Assembly: GCF_018688495.1 (NCBI RefSeq)
Contig: NZ_CP061320.1
Location: forward strand, 344,586 to 408,585
DNA: 64,000 bases
Source: Polynucleobacter sp. Adler-ghost
Lineage (GTDB): Bacteria > Pseudomonadota > Gammaproteobacteria > Burkholderiales > Burkholderiaceae
Reading direction: 5' to 3'
Part shown: in pieces, positions 16,458 to 26,739 of the stretch
How positions within the stretch are numbered: the first letter of the stretch is position 1
Layout: each line of letters begins with the position of its first letter
Position numbers and translations under genes: made by a program
Notes under the pieces: generated by a model
Told to the model about the DNA's origin: nothing
What the model saw: the letters and a program-made list of their open reading frames with translations, nothing else
Database searches by the model: none

Positions 16458-17654
16458 CTAGGGGGAGGCATTAGCCTGCTTTCGATTGGCGCTAAGCCAA
16501 AGTAAAGCGCCAGCAGTGACGGCAACGGGAAGCAGCGATCCTAGATTGAGGATATTCCAGCCCTGCGAGGTAATGAGGGCTCCAGAGCCAAATGAAGTAA
16601 AGGCCATTGTGCCAAACACAAAGAAGTTAATGGCTGCTTGAGCTTTGTCACGCTCCTCAGGTCGGTATGCAGTCATCGCTAACGATGTGGATCCGGTAAA
16701 TAAAAAGTTCCAGCCAACACCCAGCAAAAATAAGGCAATTAAAAATTGGTGGAAGTCGACACCAGTGAGTGCGATTGCAATGCACAGGAGATTGAGGAGG
16801 ACCCCAACACCCATAATTTTGAGTGCACCAAAGCGCTGAATGAGTGAGCCAGTAAAAAAACCGGGCGCGAACATGCCAATCACATGCCACTCTAAAACCA
16901 TGGCTGTATCAGAAAATGGGAGCCCACAAATTTGCATGGCAAGTGGGGTAGCCGCCATGAGTAGGTTCATCACGCCGTAACCCAAAGAGGCGCCAATCAC
17001 CGCAACCATAAAGACTGGTTGCTGCAGGATGATTTTGAGGCTTCTTCCAGCAGAAAGCGAATGCTGCGTCTTGAATTCTTCTGGAAAATGGATAAATTGC
17101 ATCACGATGACGCCAATCAAGCCCGCTATCGAGAGGGTGAGGTAGGCCCCCAAAAAAGCAGTGTCAAAGTAATCTTTGGTCCAGGATGCGAGGTTGGGCC
17201 CAATGACGGCGCCAAGGATTCCGCCAGCTAGCACCCAGGAAACTGCTTTATCTCTCTGGCTGACCGCAGTTAACTCAGCAGCGGCAAATCGATAGAGCTG
17301 ACCATTGGCGCTGTAATAGCCTGCAATAAAGGTGCCGAGGACTAGCAGCCAGAAGTTTTTGGAAACGGCGGCGTAGGCACACAAAAGGGCTGAAAATACC
17401 GCTACCAGAAGACCTAGCTGAAAAGATATCTTGCGGCCAAAGTAATTTTGGGTTTTGGCTACGATTGAAGTGGAGAAAGCGCCCCCCACAACGTAGCCCA
17501 TCACGGGTAAGGTAGCCATCCAGGCCACTGGGCTTAGGCTGAGCCCAACTAGGCCATTAATAGCAATAAAGGTCACATTGTTGGTCAAAAACAAGCCCTG
17601 GCAGAGAATCAACAGTACGAGGTTTTTGTTGAGTAGGGGGTGCTTGTTCATCAT
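16458..17654 (-). CDS. MFS transporter
   Basis: 398 residues with twelve hydrophobic segments. The first-half loop between helices 2 and 3 reads AKTQNYFGRKISFQLG, a version of the MFS G-x-x-x-D/N-R-x-G-R-R/K motif. The second half has a matching QRFGALKIMGVG. YRPEERDKAQAAINFFVFGTMAF near the C-terminus is typical of uncharacterised MFS proteins. Substrate unknown. It converges on the DUF6352-like gene with 3 bases between stops. MMN at the start offers two adjacent ATG codons. Confidence 0.88.
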   Translation of the reverse strand: MMNKHPLLNKNLVLLILCQGLFLTNNVTFIAINGLVGLSLSPVAWMATLPVMGYVVGGAFSTSIVAKTQNYFGRKISFQLGLLVAVFSALLCAYAAVSKNFWLLVLGTFIAGYYSANGQLYRFAAAELTAVSQRDKAVSWVLAGGILGAVIGPNLASWTKDYFDTAFLGAYLTLSIAGLIGVIVMQFIHFPEEFKTQHSLSAGRSLKIILQQPVFMVAVIGASLGYGVMNLLMAATPLAMQICGLPFSDTAMVLEWHVIGMFAPGFFTGSLIQRFGALKIMGVGVLLNLLCIAIALTGVDFHQFLIALFLLGVGWNFLFTGSTSLAMTAYRPEERDKAQAAINFFVFGTMAFTSFGSGALITSQGWNILNLGSLLPVAVTAGALLWLSANRKQANASP

Positions 17655-17702
17655 GCATTGCAGTTTACGATGTAAGTGGTGACGGCCTTGCCTCGGTGGA
17701 TT

Positions 17703-17754
17703 CCCTTAAATTGACCGACTTCAGTCAATTTGCAGCCCAAATCCCCTTAAATTG
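17703..17754. repeat. Small repeats in the icd upstream region
   Basis: CCCTTAAATTG occurs at 17703-17713 and again at 17744-17754. AAATTGAC (17708-17715) pairs with GTCAATTT (17724-17731) around an 8-base loop. They lie about 150-200 bases before the isocitrate dehydrogenase start and could be a regulator-binding region; no regulator is identified. Confidence 0.4.
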
Positions 17755-17905
17755 CCGGGGTCGATGATTTAAAATAGATTTCTCGGTCCAGTATGTGAAA
17801 TTACACCCAAGACAGCCACAAGCGCCTGAAGTGTTGCATACGGAATGCGAGAGTGGTTCGGTATAAGGCCGACCCCTAATATTTACCCATATCGAGGAAA
17901 CATCA

Positions 17906-20143
17906 ATGGCTTCAGAGACATCAAAGATCATTTACACGCTGACAGATGAAGCGCCTTTATTGGCGACCTGTGCATTCTTACCAATCATTCGTACTTTTAC
18001 GGCTCCAGCTGGAGTTCAGGTTGTAGAAAGCGATATTTCTGTTGCGGCACGTATCTTGTCAGAGTTCTCTGATTGTTTAACGGATGAGCAAAAAGTTCCC
18101 GATAATTTGGCTGAGCTTGGTCGTATGACCTTATTGCCTGATACCAACATCATTAAGTTGCCTAATATCAGTGCATCAGTTCCACAACTGCTCGCCGCTA
18201 TCAAAGAGTTGCAAGCTAAGGGTTACAAACTTCCTGATTTTCCAGATGATCCTAAAAATGATGCTGAAAAAGCAATTCGTACGCGTTACTCCAAATGTTT
18301 GGGTAGCGCCGTAAACCCAGTATTGCGCGAGGGCAACTCTGATCGCCGCGCACCAAATGCCGTTAAGCGCTATGCCCGTAAGAACCCGCACTCGATGGGT
18401 GAGTGGAGTCAAGCCTCCCGTACGCACGTATCGCATATGCATGGTGGTGATTTCTACGCAGGTGAGAAGTCAATGACGATGACTAAAGCATGTGATGTGA
18501 AGATGGATTTAGTTACGAAGAGTGGCAAGACGATTGTTCTCAAGCCAAAAGTAAGTTTGCTTGCAGGTGAAATTATTGACAGCATGTACATGAGTAAAAA
18601 AGCACTCTGCGAGTTCTATGAAAAAGAAATTGAAGATGCTTACAAGACTGGCATGATGTTGTCCTTGCACGTCAAGGCCACCATGATGAAGGTGTCACAC
18701 CCAATCGTGTTCGGTCACGCTGTCAAGATTTTCTACAAAGATGCATTTGAAAAACATGGCAAGTTGTTTGAAGAGTTGGGTGTAAATCCAAACAACGGTA
18801 TGAGTAGCTTATACGAAAAAATCAAGACTTTGCCAGAATCTAAACGTGAAGAAATCATTCAGGACTTACATGCTTGCCATGAGCACCGTCCAGCGTTGGC
18901 AATGGTGGACTCTGCCAAAGGCATTACTAATCTTCATTCACCAAGTGATGTGATCGTAGATGCATCGATGCCAGCAATGATTCGTGTGGGTGGCAAGATG
19001 TGGGGTGCTGATGGTCGTTTACATGACACTAAAGCAGTCATCCCAGAAAGTACCTTTGCTCGCATCTATCAAGAGATCATTAACTTCTGTAAGACGCACG
19101 GTAACTTTGATCCAAAAACGATGGGCACAGTACCCAATGTGGGCTTGATGGCTCAGCAGGCGGAAGAGTACGGTTCACATGACAAGACCTTTGAAATCAC
19201 TGAGGCAGGTGTAGCTCGCATTGTTGCGGATGACGGCACAGTCTTGCTGGAGCAGAATGTGGAAGAGGGCGATATCTGGCGTATGTGCCAAGTAAAAGAT
19301 GCGCCGATTCGTGACTGGGTGAAGTTAGCAGTAAACCGCGCACGCTTGTCGCATACTCCAGCCGTATTCTGGCTAGACGAGTATCGTCCACATGAAGCCG
19401 AGTTGATCAAGAAGGTGCAAACCTATCTGAAAGAGCACGACTTAACTGGCGTTGATATTCAGATCATGTCGCAGACTCGCGCAATGCGCTACACCTTAGA
19501 GCGCATCATTCGCGGTAAGGATACGATCTCTGTGACCGGCAATATCTTGCGTGATTACCTCACTGACTTGTTCCCGATTATGGAGCTCGGTACCAGCGCC
19601 AAGATGTTATCTATCGTGCCTTTGATGGCTGGTGGCGGCCTCTTTGAGACTGGTGCGGGTGGTTCTGCTCCTAAGCACGTTCAACAGTTGGTCGAAGAAA
19701 ATCATTTGCGTTGGGATTCCTTGGGCGAGTTTTTGGCCTTAGCAGTTTCTCTAGAAGATATTGGTGATAAGACTGGTAACGCCAAAGTCAAAATCTTGGC
19801 TCGCACTTTAGATGAAGCTACCGGCTCATTGTTAGATAACAATAAGTCACCATCACCACGCACAGGTGAGTTAGATAATCGCGGTAGCCAGTTTTACTTG
19901 GCGATGTACTGGGCTCAAGCTTTAGCTGCGCAAACCGAAGATAAAGAATTGCAGGCTCACTTTGCTCCGATTGCAAAAGCGTTGACTGAGAACGAGCAAA
20001 AGATTGTTGCCGAGTTTAAGGCGGTACAAGGAAAGCCTGCGGATATTGGTGGCTACTACATGCCTGATCACGACAAGTTCGTAGCTGTGATGTGTCCAAG
20101 CACTACCTTGAATAGCATCTTAAAAACGGCATCAGCCGCTTAA
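17906..20143 (+). CDS. icd: Monomeric NADP-dependent isocitrate dehydrogenase
   Basis: 745 residues, the size of the monomeric (IDH-II) enzyme, with characteristic stretches including [38 protein letters not shown] and [19 protein letters not shown]. It converts isocitrate to 2-oxoglutarate in the TCA cycle in the cytosol. GAGGAAA upstream supports the ATG at 17906. It is a single gene with its own strong terminator. This enzyme type replaces or supplements the homodimeric IDH in many betaproteobacteria. Confidence 0.97.
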   Translation: MASETSKIIYTLTDEAPLLATCAFLPIIRTFTAPAGVQVVESDISVAARILSEFSDCLTDEQKVPDNLAELGRMTLLPDTNIIKLPNISASVPQLLAAIKELQAKGYKLPDFPDDPKNDAEKAIRTRYSKCLGSAVNPVLREGNSDRRAPNAVKRYARKNPHSMGEWSQASRTHVSHMHGGDFYAGEKSMTMTKACDVKMDLVTKSGKTIVLKPKVSLLAGEIIDSMYMSKKALCEFYEKEIEDAYKTGMMLSLHVKATMMKVSHPIVFGHAVKIFYKDAFEKHGKLFEELGVNPNNGMSSLYEKIKTLPESKREEIIQDLHACHEHRPALAMVDSAKGITNLHSPSDVIVDASMPAMIRVGGKMWGADGRLHDTKAVIPESTFARIYQEIINFCKTHGNFDPKTMGTVPNVGLMAQQAEEYGSHDKTFEITEAGVARIVADDGTVLLEQNVEEGDIWRMCQVKDAPIRDWVKLAVNRARLSHTPAVFWLDEYRPHEAELIKKVQTYLKEHDLTGVDIQIMSQTRAMRYTLERIIRGKDTISVTGNILRDYLTDLFPIMELGTSAKMLSIVPLMAGGGLFETGAGGSAPKHVQQLVEENHLRWDSLGEFLALAVSLEDIGDKTGNAKVKILARTLDEATGSLLDNNKSPSPRTGELDNRGSQFYLAMYWAQALAAQTEDKELQAHFAPIAKALTENEQKIVAEFKAVQGKPADIGGYYMPDHDKFVAVMCPSTTLNSILKTASAA

Positions 20144-20160
20144 AGTAAGTTCGTTTCATC

Positions 20161-20192
20161 AAAAGGGCAAGCCGCTTGGTTTGCCCTTTTTT
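20161..20192 (+). terminator. Rho-independent terminator of icd
   Basis: AAAAGGGCAA (20161-20170) and TTGCCCTTTT (20181-20190) make a 10-bp stem with a 10-nt loop, ending in TTTTTT. Confidence 0.92.
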
Positions 20193-20299
20193 CTTGTCTG
20201 CCTTTTGGGTTAATGCAGTAGCTCAGCAATAAATTGGTAGGCATAGGAGAATAAGGTCTATTGTCATTATTAGATTCAATCCATTGAGGAGACTTTGAT

Positions 20300-21262
20300 A
20301 TGTCCACAAATGAGGAAAAACGGCTTTCCCAGGAAATTACCCCTAAAGCGGTCTTTGAGGGACGTCGTGACTTAATCAAGAATGCTGCGGCCGGAGCCTT
20401 TGGTCTAGCGTTAGCTCCTTGGTTCTCGCGCGAGGCAATTGCCAGCAATGCTCAAAAGTTAATTGCTACGCCAAACCCAAACTTTGTTTTGAAGGATGAA
20501 TCAACCAGTTACCAGTATGTCACTGGCTATAACAACTTTTATGAGTTTGGAACAGATAAATCAGATCCCGCTGCTTATGCCCAAAGTTTGCAAACTCGGC
20601 CATGGACTGTGACGATTGAAGGTTTGGTTAAAAAGCCAATGACCTTGGATATAGATGCCTTGCTTAAGCTTGCTCCGATGGAGGAGCGTATTTATCGTAT
20701 GCGCTGCGTTGAGGGTTGGTCTATGGTCATTCCTTGGGATGGTTACTCTTTATCCAAATTGCTGAATCAGGTGCAGCCTTTAGGTTCTGCGAAGTATGTT
20801 GAATTTATTACCTTAGCTGATCGCAAACAAATGCCAGGCCTGAAGAGTCAGATTATCGATTGGCCTTATCGAGAAGGTCTACGCTTAGATGAGGCTATGA
20901 ACCCCCTGACACTCCTCACTTTTGGTCTTTATGGCGAGACACTACCAAAGCAAAATGGCGCCCCAGTCCGAATCGTCGTGCCCTGGAAATATGGTTTTAA
21001 GAGCGCTAAGTCGATCGTGAGCATTCGTTTAACAGAAGAAATGCCCAAGACGAGCTGGAGTCAGTTTGATGCGCGTGAGTATGGGTTTTATTCCAATGTA
21101 AATCCTTTGGTAGATCACCCCCGCTGGAGTCAGGCGACTGAGCGACGTATCGGTGACTCTAGAGGTGGCTTTGCTCCTAAAATCAAAACCCAAATGTTTA
21201 ATGGTTATGGTGATCAGGTGGCGAGTATGTACACCGGGATGGATTTGAAAAAATTCTATTGA
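20300..21262 (+). CDS. msrP: Periplasmic methionine sulfoxide reductase, molybdoenzyme subunit MsrP
   Basis: 320 residues. A Tat-type signal is present: [12 protein letters not shown] followed by a hydrophobic stretch and ALAPW. The sulfite-oxidase-fold core has [16 protein letters not shown], where the Cys ligates molybdenum, and [14 protein letters not shown]. It repairs methionine sulfoxide in periplasmic proteins, taking electrons from MsrQ encoded next. GAGGAG upstream supports the ATG at 20300. The two genes lie 23 bases apart, the standard msrPQ arrangement. Confidence 0.95.
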   Translation: MSTNEEKRLSQEITPKAVFEGRRDLIKNAAAGAFGLALAPWFSREAIASNAQKLIATPNPNFVLKDESTSYQYVTGYNNFYEFGTDKSDPAAYAQSLQTRPWTVTIEGLVKKPMTLDIDALLKLAPMEERIYRMRCVEGWSMVIPWDGYSLSKLLNQVQPLGSAKYVEFITLADRKQMPGLKSQIIDWPYREGLRLDEAMNPLTLLTFGLYGETLPKQNGAPVRIVVPWKYGFKSAKSIVSIRLTEEMPKTSWSQFDAREYGFYSNVNPLVDHPRWSQATERRIGDSRGGFAPKIKTQMFNGYGDQVASMYTGMDLKKFY

Positions 21263-21285
21263 TGCAAAACGATAAGTAAAGTTGG

Positions 21286-21873
21286 ATGAAGTTACTGATC
21301 TTCCTATTGGCCCTACTGCCGCTAAATCGTTTGATTTGGCTAGGGTTTACTGATGGTCTGGGCGCCAATCCAATTGAGTTTATTACGCGCTCAACGGGAA
21401 CATGGGCGCTAGTCTTTTTGTGTTTGACGCTGGCGATGACTCCATTACGTTTGCTAACGAATTCAATAGGGTGGATTCGGTATCGCAGAATGTTGGGCCT
21501 ATTTTGTTTCTTTTATGCATCACTCCATTTTGTCATTTGGCTTTGGCTAGATCAGGATTTTAATTTAATAGAGATGCTCAAAGATGTAGTAAAGCGGCCC
21601 TTTATTACAATGGGCTTTATTAGCCTAGTTTTGCTATTTCCTCTGGCACTGACTTCAACCCACTGGGCTCAAAGAAAACTGGGTCGTCGCTGGGCGCTCT
21701 TGCATCGACTGATTTATCTCATTGCCTGCACCGCAATCCTCCACTATTGGTGGCATAAGGCAGGTAAGAATGATTTTGATACCGTCACAATCTATGCAGT
21801 AGTTTTGCTATTGTTGTTATGTTGTAGGATTCCTTATATTCGCAAGCTTTTAGGTAAGCGATCTACCATCTAA
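21286..21873 (+). CDS. msrQ: MsrQ heme b membrane subunit
   Basis: 195 residues with about six membrane helices. RRMLGLFCFFYASLHFVIW, ALTSTHWAQRKLGRRWALLHRLIY and ILHYWWHK carry the conserved His residues for heme b. MsrQ passes electrons from the quinone pool or a flavin reductase to MsrP. The N-terminal half, with WALVFLCLTLAMTPLRLL, is as in the family. Directly downstream of msrP. Confidence 0.95.
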   Translation: MKLLIFLLALLPLNRLIWLGFTDGLGANPIEFITRSTGTWALVFLCLTLAMTPLRLLTNSIGWIRYRRMLGLFCFFYASLHFVIWLWLDQDFNLIEMLKDVVKRPFITMGFISLVLLFPLALTSTHWAQRKLGRRWALLHRLIYLIACTAILHYWWHKAGKNDFDTVTIYAVVLLLLLCCRIPYIRKLLGKRSTI

Positions 21874-21886
21874 GAATGTTCAGTTG

Positions 21887-22471
21887 ATGACCCTATTGAT
21901 ATTTTCTCGCACTTTCTTGATTTCTACATTGGGCTTACTGCTGATTTGTTTTGGATCGTCCCAAGTCTTTGCACAGCAAAGTGATCAGAATGTGAGAACC
22001 ATCGCTACTTTAGATGTTCCTCGCTACTTAGGTACTTGGTACGAGATTGCAAAATTCCCAAACTGGTTTCAGAAAAAATGTGTCTCTAATACTAAAGCTG
22101 TTTATAGCGCTAAGCCTGATGGCAATCTTCGAGTCCTTAATAGCTGCAAAACTGCCGCTGGCGAGACTTCAGAGGCAGAGGGTTTGGCTCGCCAAATTGG
22201 CAGCAAGAATTCACCCAAATTAGAGGTCCGTTTCGCCCCTGAGTGGCTCTCTTTTTTACCTTTAGTATGGGGTGACTATTGGGTAATTGATTTGGATCCG
22301 CAATATCAATTAGCTGCTGTGAGTGACCCTAGAAGAGAGTATCTTTGGGTTCTATCAAGAACCCCTCAGCCTGACCCCAAAGCCTATGCTGATTTATTGC
22401 AACGCCTAAAGCAACAACAATTCGATATTCAAAAGCTTGAGATTACTACGCAAAAAAATGAAGGCTCTTGA
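21887..22471 (+). CDS. blc: Bacterial lipocalin (Blc-like)
   Basis: 194 residues from the ATG at 21887. An N-terminal signal sequence ends near SSQVFAQQ; there is no clear lipobox, so it may be soluble rather than a lipoprotein as Blc usually is. Lipocalin motifs are LGTWYEIAKFPNWFQ (with the conserved GxW), YSAKPDGNLRVLNSC and DYWVIDLDPQYQLAAVSDPRREYLWVLSR (in part). It probably binds fatty acids or lysophospholipids in the envelope. It begins 13 bases after msrQ, so may share its transcript; it overlaps the next gene by 14 bases. Confidence 0.9.
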   Translation: MTLLIFSRTFLISTLGLLLICFGSSQVFAQQSDQNVRTIATLDVPRYLGTWYEIAKFPNWFQKKCVSNTKAVYSAKPDGNLRVLNSCKTAAGETSEAEGLARQIGSKNSPKLEVRFAPEWLSFLPLVWGDYWVIDLDPQYQLAAVSDPRREYLWVLSRTPQPDPKAYADLLQRLKQQQFDIQKLEITTQKNEGS

Positions 22472-23402
22472 AAAGCGCATCGGTAATTACTTACTCCCAC
22501 CCGGAATTGAAATTTTCGAGCGTGGATGGCTATCGGCAAACAATATATTGCTCTTCAGTGAGGAAGATGTATCACTAGTTGATAGTGGCTACTGTGCGCA
22601 CCAGCAGATGACTGTTGATCTGGTTACTAATACACTGAAGCAGCATGGCTTAAATAAGCTCAATAAAGTGGTCAATACCCACCTGCATTCTGATCATTGT
22701 GGCGGTAACGCAGTCTTATCAGAGGTATTTGATTGCGAGATATGGATACCAGAAGCAGAGGCAATTGCCGTACGAGACTGGAGCGAGGATTTACTGAGCT
22801 TTCAGCAACTAGGGCAAGAGTGTCCAAGCTTCACACACCATGCCCTACTTGTGCCTGGTGAAGAAATACTCTTAGGCTCTTATCGCTGGCAAATTCTGGC
22901 TGCTCCAGGCCATGACAACCATTCAGTCATGTTGTACCAAGAGCAGCATCAAATCTTGATCTCTGCCGATGCGCTATGGGAGGAGGGCTTTGGAGTCATT
23001 TTTCCTGAGCTTTGGGGTGAGAGTGGTTTTGAAGAAGTGGCGCAGACCTTAGAGTTAATCGAAGGTCTCCCTGTTGCCTTAGTTATTCCTGGGCATGGCA
23101 AGCCTTTTACGGATGTCAAAAAGTCAATTGAGACCGCAAAATCCCGCCTCGATTACCTCTCAAGCGATGCTGACCGCAATGCACGTCATGGTGCTAAGGT
23201 GCTCCTGAAGTACAAGCTGTTGGAATGGCGAAGCCAGAAGCTAGCAGTGGTCAATCAGTGGATTGCAGGTACGCCTGTACTGGAAAATATTCGCAAGCAG
23301 CTCAATATGAGCAGTGAAGCTTTCCAGGCCTGGTTGGTGGAGGCTTTAGTGAAATCGAAAGCAGCTGTTATCGAAAACGGTTTTTTAATGAATCAAGACT
23401 AA
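22458..23402 (+). CDS. Metallo-beta-lactamase fold hydrolase
   Basis: About 314 residues from the ATG at 22458, inside the end of the lipocalin gene. The metal site is VNTHLHSDHCGGN (HxHxDH); further ligands are in AAPGHDNHSVML, ISADALWEEGFG and VIPGHGKP. The C-terminal 80 residues are helical and may contact substrate, as in lactonase- or thioesterase-like members. No signal peptide, so cytosolic. The specific substrate is unknown. Overlap with blc suggests translational coupling. Confidence 0.87.
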   Translation: MKALEKRIGNYLLPPGIEIFERGWLSANNILLFSEEDVSLVDSGYCAHQQMTVDLVTNTLKQHGLNKLNKVVNTHLHSDHCGGNAVLSEVFDCEIWIPEAEAIAVRDWSEDLLSFQQLGQECPSFTHHALLVPGEEILLGSYRWQILAAPGHDNHSVMLYQEQHQILISADALWEEGFGVIFPELWGESGFEEVAQTLELIEGLPVALVIPGHGKPFTDVKKSIETAKSRLDYLSSDADRNARHGAKVLLKYKLLEWRSQKLAVVNQWIAGTPVLENIRKQLNMSSEAFQAWLVEALVKSKAAVIENGFLMNQD

Positions 23403-23410
23403 AGTGTTCG

Positions 23411-24235
23411 TCAGAAATTAAACGATAGTTTTCCATAAAAAGACCAGTCGTAGACAGAGTAGCTTTGCACGACCTGTTTGCTGGCACCCACCGCGAATAA
23501 AAAACTTTTATTAAGACGATGAGTCACCATGGCATCGAGCGGGATAAACCAGCCACCCCCTCCACCGGTATTCCAAACAATTCCATTCTCATCCCACAAT
23601 CGAAGTTGCGTGCTGGGGGAGATATTCAATCCAAGCGTTGGAAAAATATTGAGATTGCGAACTAAGGGCGGTTGATTGGGGTTACTAGCAAACGAATTAC
23701 TCTTGGTATCAAACCCATACATATATCTGAGTAATGGTGAAAAGTCTGAGAGTCTTGAATCGCTTCCCTTATTTGGTACATATACTGTGCCGATCTGAGG
23801 GCCGGCAGCCCATTGCCCGTTATTGCCAAATGGAAGCACAACCCTAGCACCTAATGTACCCTCCCAATTCCTCAGAATACTGGGGTGATTTCCCCAGACC
23901 GTTAGCATGGTGTTACCGGCGTTATAAGTGCCGGATGACTGCTCGGTAAGAGTGGGTCCGTAAGTTGAAACATAGGAGGTGTCGAGTCGCATAGTGCCTC
24001 GCCACTGGTCAAACTGCAGGGGCTGGTAGTAGCGAAGCTTCAATGTGTCGCTTTGGGTTTGTTCTCCAAAGGTATTGTGATACCCCCAAAATTCCAGAAC
24101 CCGTTGACTTGAGTACTGATCAGATGCTTTCTCTAGATTTAAAAAGCCTCCAGAGAACTTGCTTTCATCAGCACAAGCATTTCCTATTAATCCCAATGAA
24201 ATCAGGAGGCGAGCAAAAATACGTAACAATGTCAT
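23411..24235 (-). CDS. Outer-membrane beta-barrel protein of unknown transport role
   Basis: 274 residues with a signal peptide (IGNACA). The mature protein has amphipathic strands throughout and ends with SFYGKLSFNF, the terminal Phe expected for BAM-inserted barrels. A Gly-rich GGGGGWF near residue 218 would be a loop or turn. The overall pattern resembles uncharacterised transporter/phenol-porin-like proteins of Burkholderiales. Single leftward gene; no ligand can be inferred. Confidence 0.65.
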   Translation of the reverse strand: MTLLRIFARLLISLGLIGNACADESKFSGGFLNLEKASDQYSSQRVLEFWGYHNTFGEQTQSDTLKLRYYQPLQFDQWRGTMRLDTSYVSTYGPTLTEQSSGTYNAGNTMLTVWGNHPSILRNWEGTLGARVVLPFGNNGQWAAGPQIGTVYVPNKGSDSRLSDFSPLLRYMYGFDTKSNSFASNPNQPPLVRNLNIFPTLGLNISPSTQLRLWDENGIVWNTGGGGGWFIPLDAMVTHRLNKSFLFAVGASKQVVQSYSVYDWSFYGKLSFNF

Positions 24236-24286
24236 ATACGCAGTAATATAAATGACTCAGCCAATTGGAAAAAATAAGTAGGATAT

Positions 24287-25060
24287 ATGGAACATACAGT
24301 TTTAGTCACCGGCGCTACTGCTGGCTTTGGAGAGGCAACTGCAAGGCGGTTTTTGGCACATGGCCATCAAGTGATCGCCTTAGGTAGAAGAGTCGAGCGC
24401 CTAGCAGCTTTAAAAGCATCCCTGCCAGTAGAGCAGCAGAAAAAATTACTCACCTTGGCGCTAGATGTTTGTGATAGCGCAAAGGTTGATGAATTGGCAG
24501 CTACACTACCAGCCGAGTTTTCTAGGGTGACAGTGTTGGTTAATAACGCTGGGTTAGCTTTAGGGCTTGAGCCGGCGCATCAGGCTTTACTTACGGATTG
24601 GGATCAGATGATTGATACTAATATCAAGGGGCTAGTGCATATGACGCGTGCCTTTTTGCCGGGAATGGTAGAGCGCAAGTGCGGCCATGTGATTAATCTG
24701 GGCTCAGTAGCGGCAAATTATCCCTATCCTGGTGGCAACGTCTACGGCGGCACTAAAGCCTTTGTTCAGCAATTTAGCTTAAATCTCAGGGCAGATTTAA
24801 TTGGTACTCCAGTACGCGTTACTTGCGTTGAGCCAGGGATGTGCTCTGGAACTGAGTTTTCGAATGTGCGCTTTAAAGGTGATGACAGTAAGGCTGGTAA
24901 GGTTTACACCGGAGTGAAAGCATTAAGTGCTGATGATGTAGCGGAGGCTATTTATTGGTCCGCTAACTTACCAAGTCATATGAATATTAATTTAGTAGAG
25001 CTAATGCCAGTGCAGCAGTCTTTCAATGGTTTTAATGTTCACCGTGGTGAACTGCAATAA
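24287..25060 (+). CDS. Short-chain dehydrogenase, YdfG-like 3-hydroxy acid dehydrogenase
   Basis: 257 residues. The NADP-binding motif is VTGATAGFGEATARRF. The Asn motif is VNNAG, the catalytic Ser is in NLGSVAANYPYPGG, and the YxxxK pair is YGGTK. GLALGLEPAHQA is characteristic of the YdfG group, which oxidises serine, threonine and 3-hydroxy acids such as 3-hydroxypropionate. Cytosolic. No partner genes nearby. Confidence 0.9.
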   Translation: MEHTVLVTGATAGFGEATARRFLAHGHQVIALGRRVERLAALKASLPVEQQKKLLTLALDVCDSAKVDELAATLPAEFSRVTVLVNNAGLALGLEPAHQALLTDWDQMIDTNIKGLVHMTRAFLPGMVERKCGHVINLGSVAANYPYPGGNVYGGTKAFVQQFSLNLRADLIGTPVRVTCVEPGMCSGTEFSNVRFKGDDSKAGKVYTGVKALSADDVAEAIYWSANLPSHMNINLVELMPVQQSFNGFNVHRGELQ

Positions 25061-25063
25061 AAC

Positions 25064-25603
25064 CTAAATTGTCGGTTTCCATTGGTAAAACTTGGGGTAG
25101 ACGCGCATCACTACTGGCCCGTCGAAATCCCACGATTTACAGGTACCCAAATAGAGTGGTGGTTTGTTGTCATCCGGATCAAATAGCGCTCCTGGAATAG
25201 ATTGAAATGCAGCGGTAGCAATATTGCTGAGTAACTCTCGTAAATGAGTGCACCCCTTAATACCTCCAAGGTGCTCGTTGATAATTTTGCGCCAACCCTT
25301 ACCAATGCGAGCGCCAATCAGTGCATCCATTGGAGGTATTACTTGCGGACATTCTGGGTGGGGGTGGCTGTCCATGGCCACTTCAATTGCTTGAATCACT
25401 AATTCAGTGTTCACAGTAATGCGAACCCACATATCGTGGAAAGCTTGGCCTGGCTCCCAGGTTTTTCCGCCGGTAGTAAATGGCTGAAATTTAAAATCTC
25501 GTAAATGCGCTTCAATATCCCACTGGCCATCTTCTCGAGCGTAGCCCTGAAAAGTAATTTCACGAGTATGGAGAGGATTTCTGGGTGCTGGGATTGAGAG
25601 CAT
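25064..25603 (-). CDS. DUF2889 protein
   Basis: 179 residues, matching DUF2889 with RNPLHTREITFQGYAREDGQWDIEAHL in outline, AFHDMWVRITVN, DSHPHPECP and a conserved GKGWRKIINEHLGGIKGCTHLREL core. His and Cys residues (HPHPEC, GCTH) suggest a metal or catalytic site, but the family has no established activity. It converges on the SDR gene with 3 bases between stops. Confidence 0.85.
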   Translation of the reverse strand: MLSIPAPRNPLHTREITFQGYAREDGQWDIEAHLRDFKFQPFTTGGKTWEPGQAFHDMWVRITVNTELVIQAIEVAMDSHPHPECPQVIPPMDALIGARIGKGWRKIINEHLGGIKGCTHLRELLSNIATAAFQSIPGALFDPDDNKPPLYLGTCKSWDFDGPVVMRVYPKFYQWKPTI

Positions 25604-25703
25604 GGCAGTAGTAAGTAAGAAGCTTGTAGGCGATATCTAGCCATCATAACGGCTTCATTTGTCGGTTACTGGGAGTGCGGCTTTGTAGTATTCTCGGCAT
25701 GAT

Positions 25704-26438
25704 ATGGCCAAACCAATTTCTCTCGAAAAAATACTATTTAGCCAAGGCTTTGGGACCAGGCGCTATTGCAGCGATTTAGTCTATGCCGACCTAGTCAAGG
25801 TCAACGGTGTTCCAGCAGATGATCCAGAAGAGCGTATTGCTACAGAGGGATTAATGCTGAATGTAGAGGGGAAAGATTGGGAGTTTCATGAAAAGGCCTA
25901 TATTGCGTTTAACAAGCCGCCAAACTATGAGTGTTCCCATAAAACCACGCATCATCCAAGTGTCTATAGCTTATTGCCTAAGCCTTTTGTAGAAAGGGGA
26001 TTGCAATGCGTCGGGCGTCTAGACTTTGACACTACCGGCTTAATTTTGATATCGGATGATGGTCAGTTTATTCATAAGATGACTACGCCAAAGAAAAACA
26101 TTGGCAAGATGTATGAAATCACAACTCCTGAGCCCATTACCCAAAATCAGATTGATCATTTGTTAACAGGCGTGGTGTTGGATGATGATCCAAAGCCCTG
26201 TTTTGCTTCAGCATGTAAGCAGCTTGGAGAGAATATATTAGCCATGACTATTGTTGAGGGTCGCTATCATCAAGTCAAACGAATGATGGCTGCAGTAGGT
26301 AATCATGTTGCTAAGCTGCACCGTACTGAAATCGGACAATACATCATGCCAGCAGATTTGGCTGAAGGTGAGTGGCGCTGGCTGTATCCAGATGATTTGC
26401 AGAGACTATCGCAGAGTATTGGAGCTCTCATTGCCTAA
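25704..26438 (+). CDS. RsuA/RluB-family pseudouridine synthase
   Basis: 244 residues with an N-terminal S4 domain (SLEKILFSQGFGTRRYCSDLV) and the catalytic motif GRLDFDTTGLILISDDG, whose Asp forms the covalent intermediate. The KMYEI and GRYHQVKRMMAAVGNHV segments are typical of the RsuA branch, which modifies 16S rRNA U516; RluE/F-like specificity cannot be ruled out. The stop overlaps the start of the pterin dehydratase gene. Confidence 0.88.
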   Translation: MAKPISLEKILFSQGFGTRRYCSDLVYADLVKVNGVPADDPEERIATEGLMLNVEGKDWEFHEKAYIAFNKPPNYECSHKTTHHPSVYSLLPKPFVERGLQCVGRLDFDTTGLILISDDGQFIHKMTTPKKNIGKMYEITTPEPITQNQIDHLLTGVVLDDDPKPCFASACKQLGENILAMTIVEGRYHQVKRMMAAVGNHVAKLHRTEIGQYIMPADLAEGEWRWLYPDDLQRLSQSIGALIA

Positions 26439-26733
26439 ACCGAATCTACTTGCTAAAGATTTTGACTTTGCAACAGTGTTGCCGCAGTGGCAGGTGCATC
26501 CTGATACTCAAGAGCTAGAGCGGGTGTTTGTATTTAAGGACTTTAAGAGTGCCTTTGAGTTCATGACCTTGTGTGCAGACTTCGCTGAAGAGTTGGATCA
26601 TCACCCCGACTGGTCAAATACATGGAACAAGGTATCAGTACGATTGAGTACCCATTCCCTGAGGGCACTGACTGAGTTAGACGTCGCCATGGCACGTGCC
26701 ATGGATCAGTTCGCCCTACAAATCTTGGCTTAA
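26431..26733 (+). CDS. phhB: 4a-hydroxytetrahydrobiopterin dehydratase (PCD/DCoH)
   Basis: 100 residues from the TTG at 26431, which has GGAG at 26420-26423 and overlaps the previous stop by 8 bases; the much longer open frame upstream lies within the pseudouridine synthase gene and is not family-like. The core is EELDHHPDWSNTWNKVSV with the His-His active site, then LSTHSLRALTELDVAMARA. It recycles the oxidised pterin cofactor of aromatic amino-acid hydroxylases or acts as a molybdopterin-related dehydratase. Confidence 0.9.
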   Translation: MPKPNLLAKDFDFATVLPQWQVHPDTQELERVFVFKDFKSAFEFMTLCADFAEELDHHPDWSNTWNKVSVRLSTHSLRALTELDVAMARAMDQFALQILA

Positions 26734-26739
26734 TTCGTT

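Noticed and set aside
26305..26430. Longer N-terminus for the pterin dehydratase
   Set aside because: This stretch lies inside the pseudouridine synthase gene; the family length and the GGAG site support TTG 26431.
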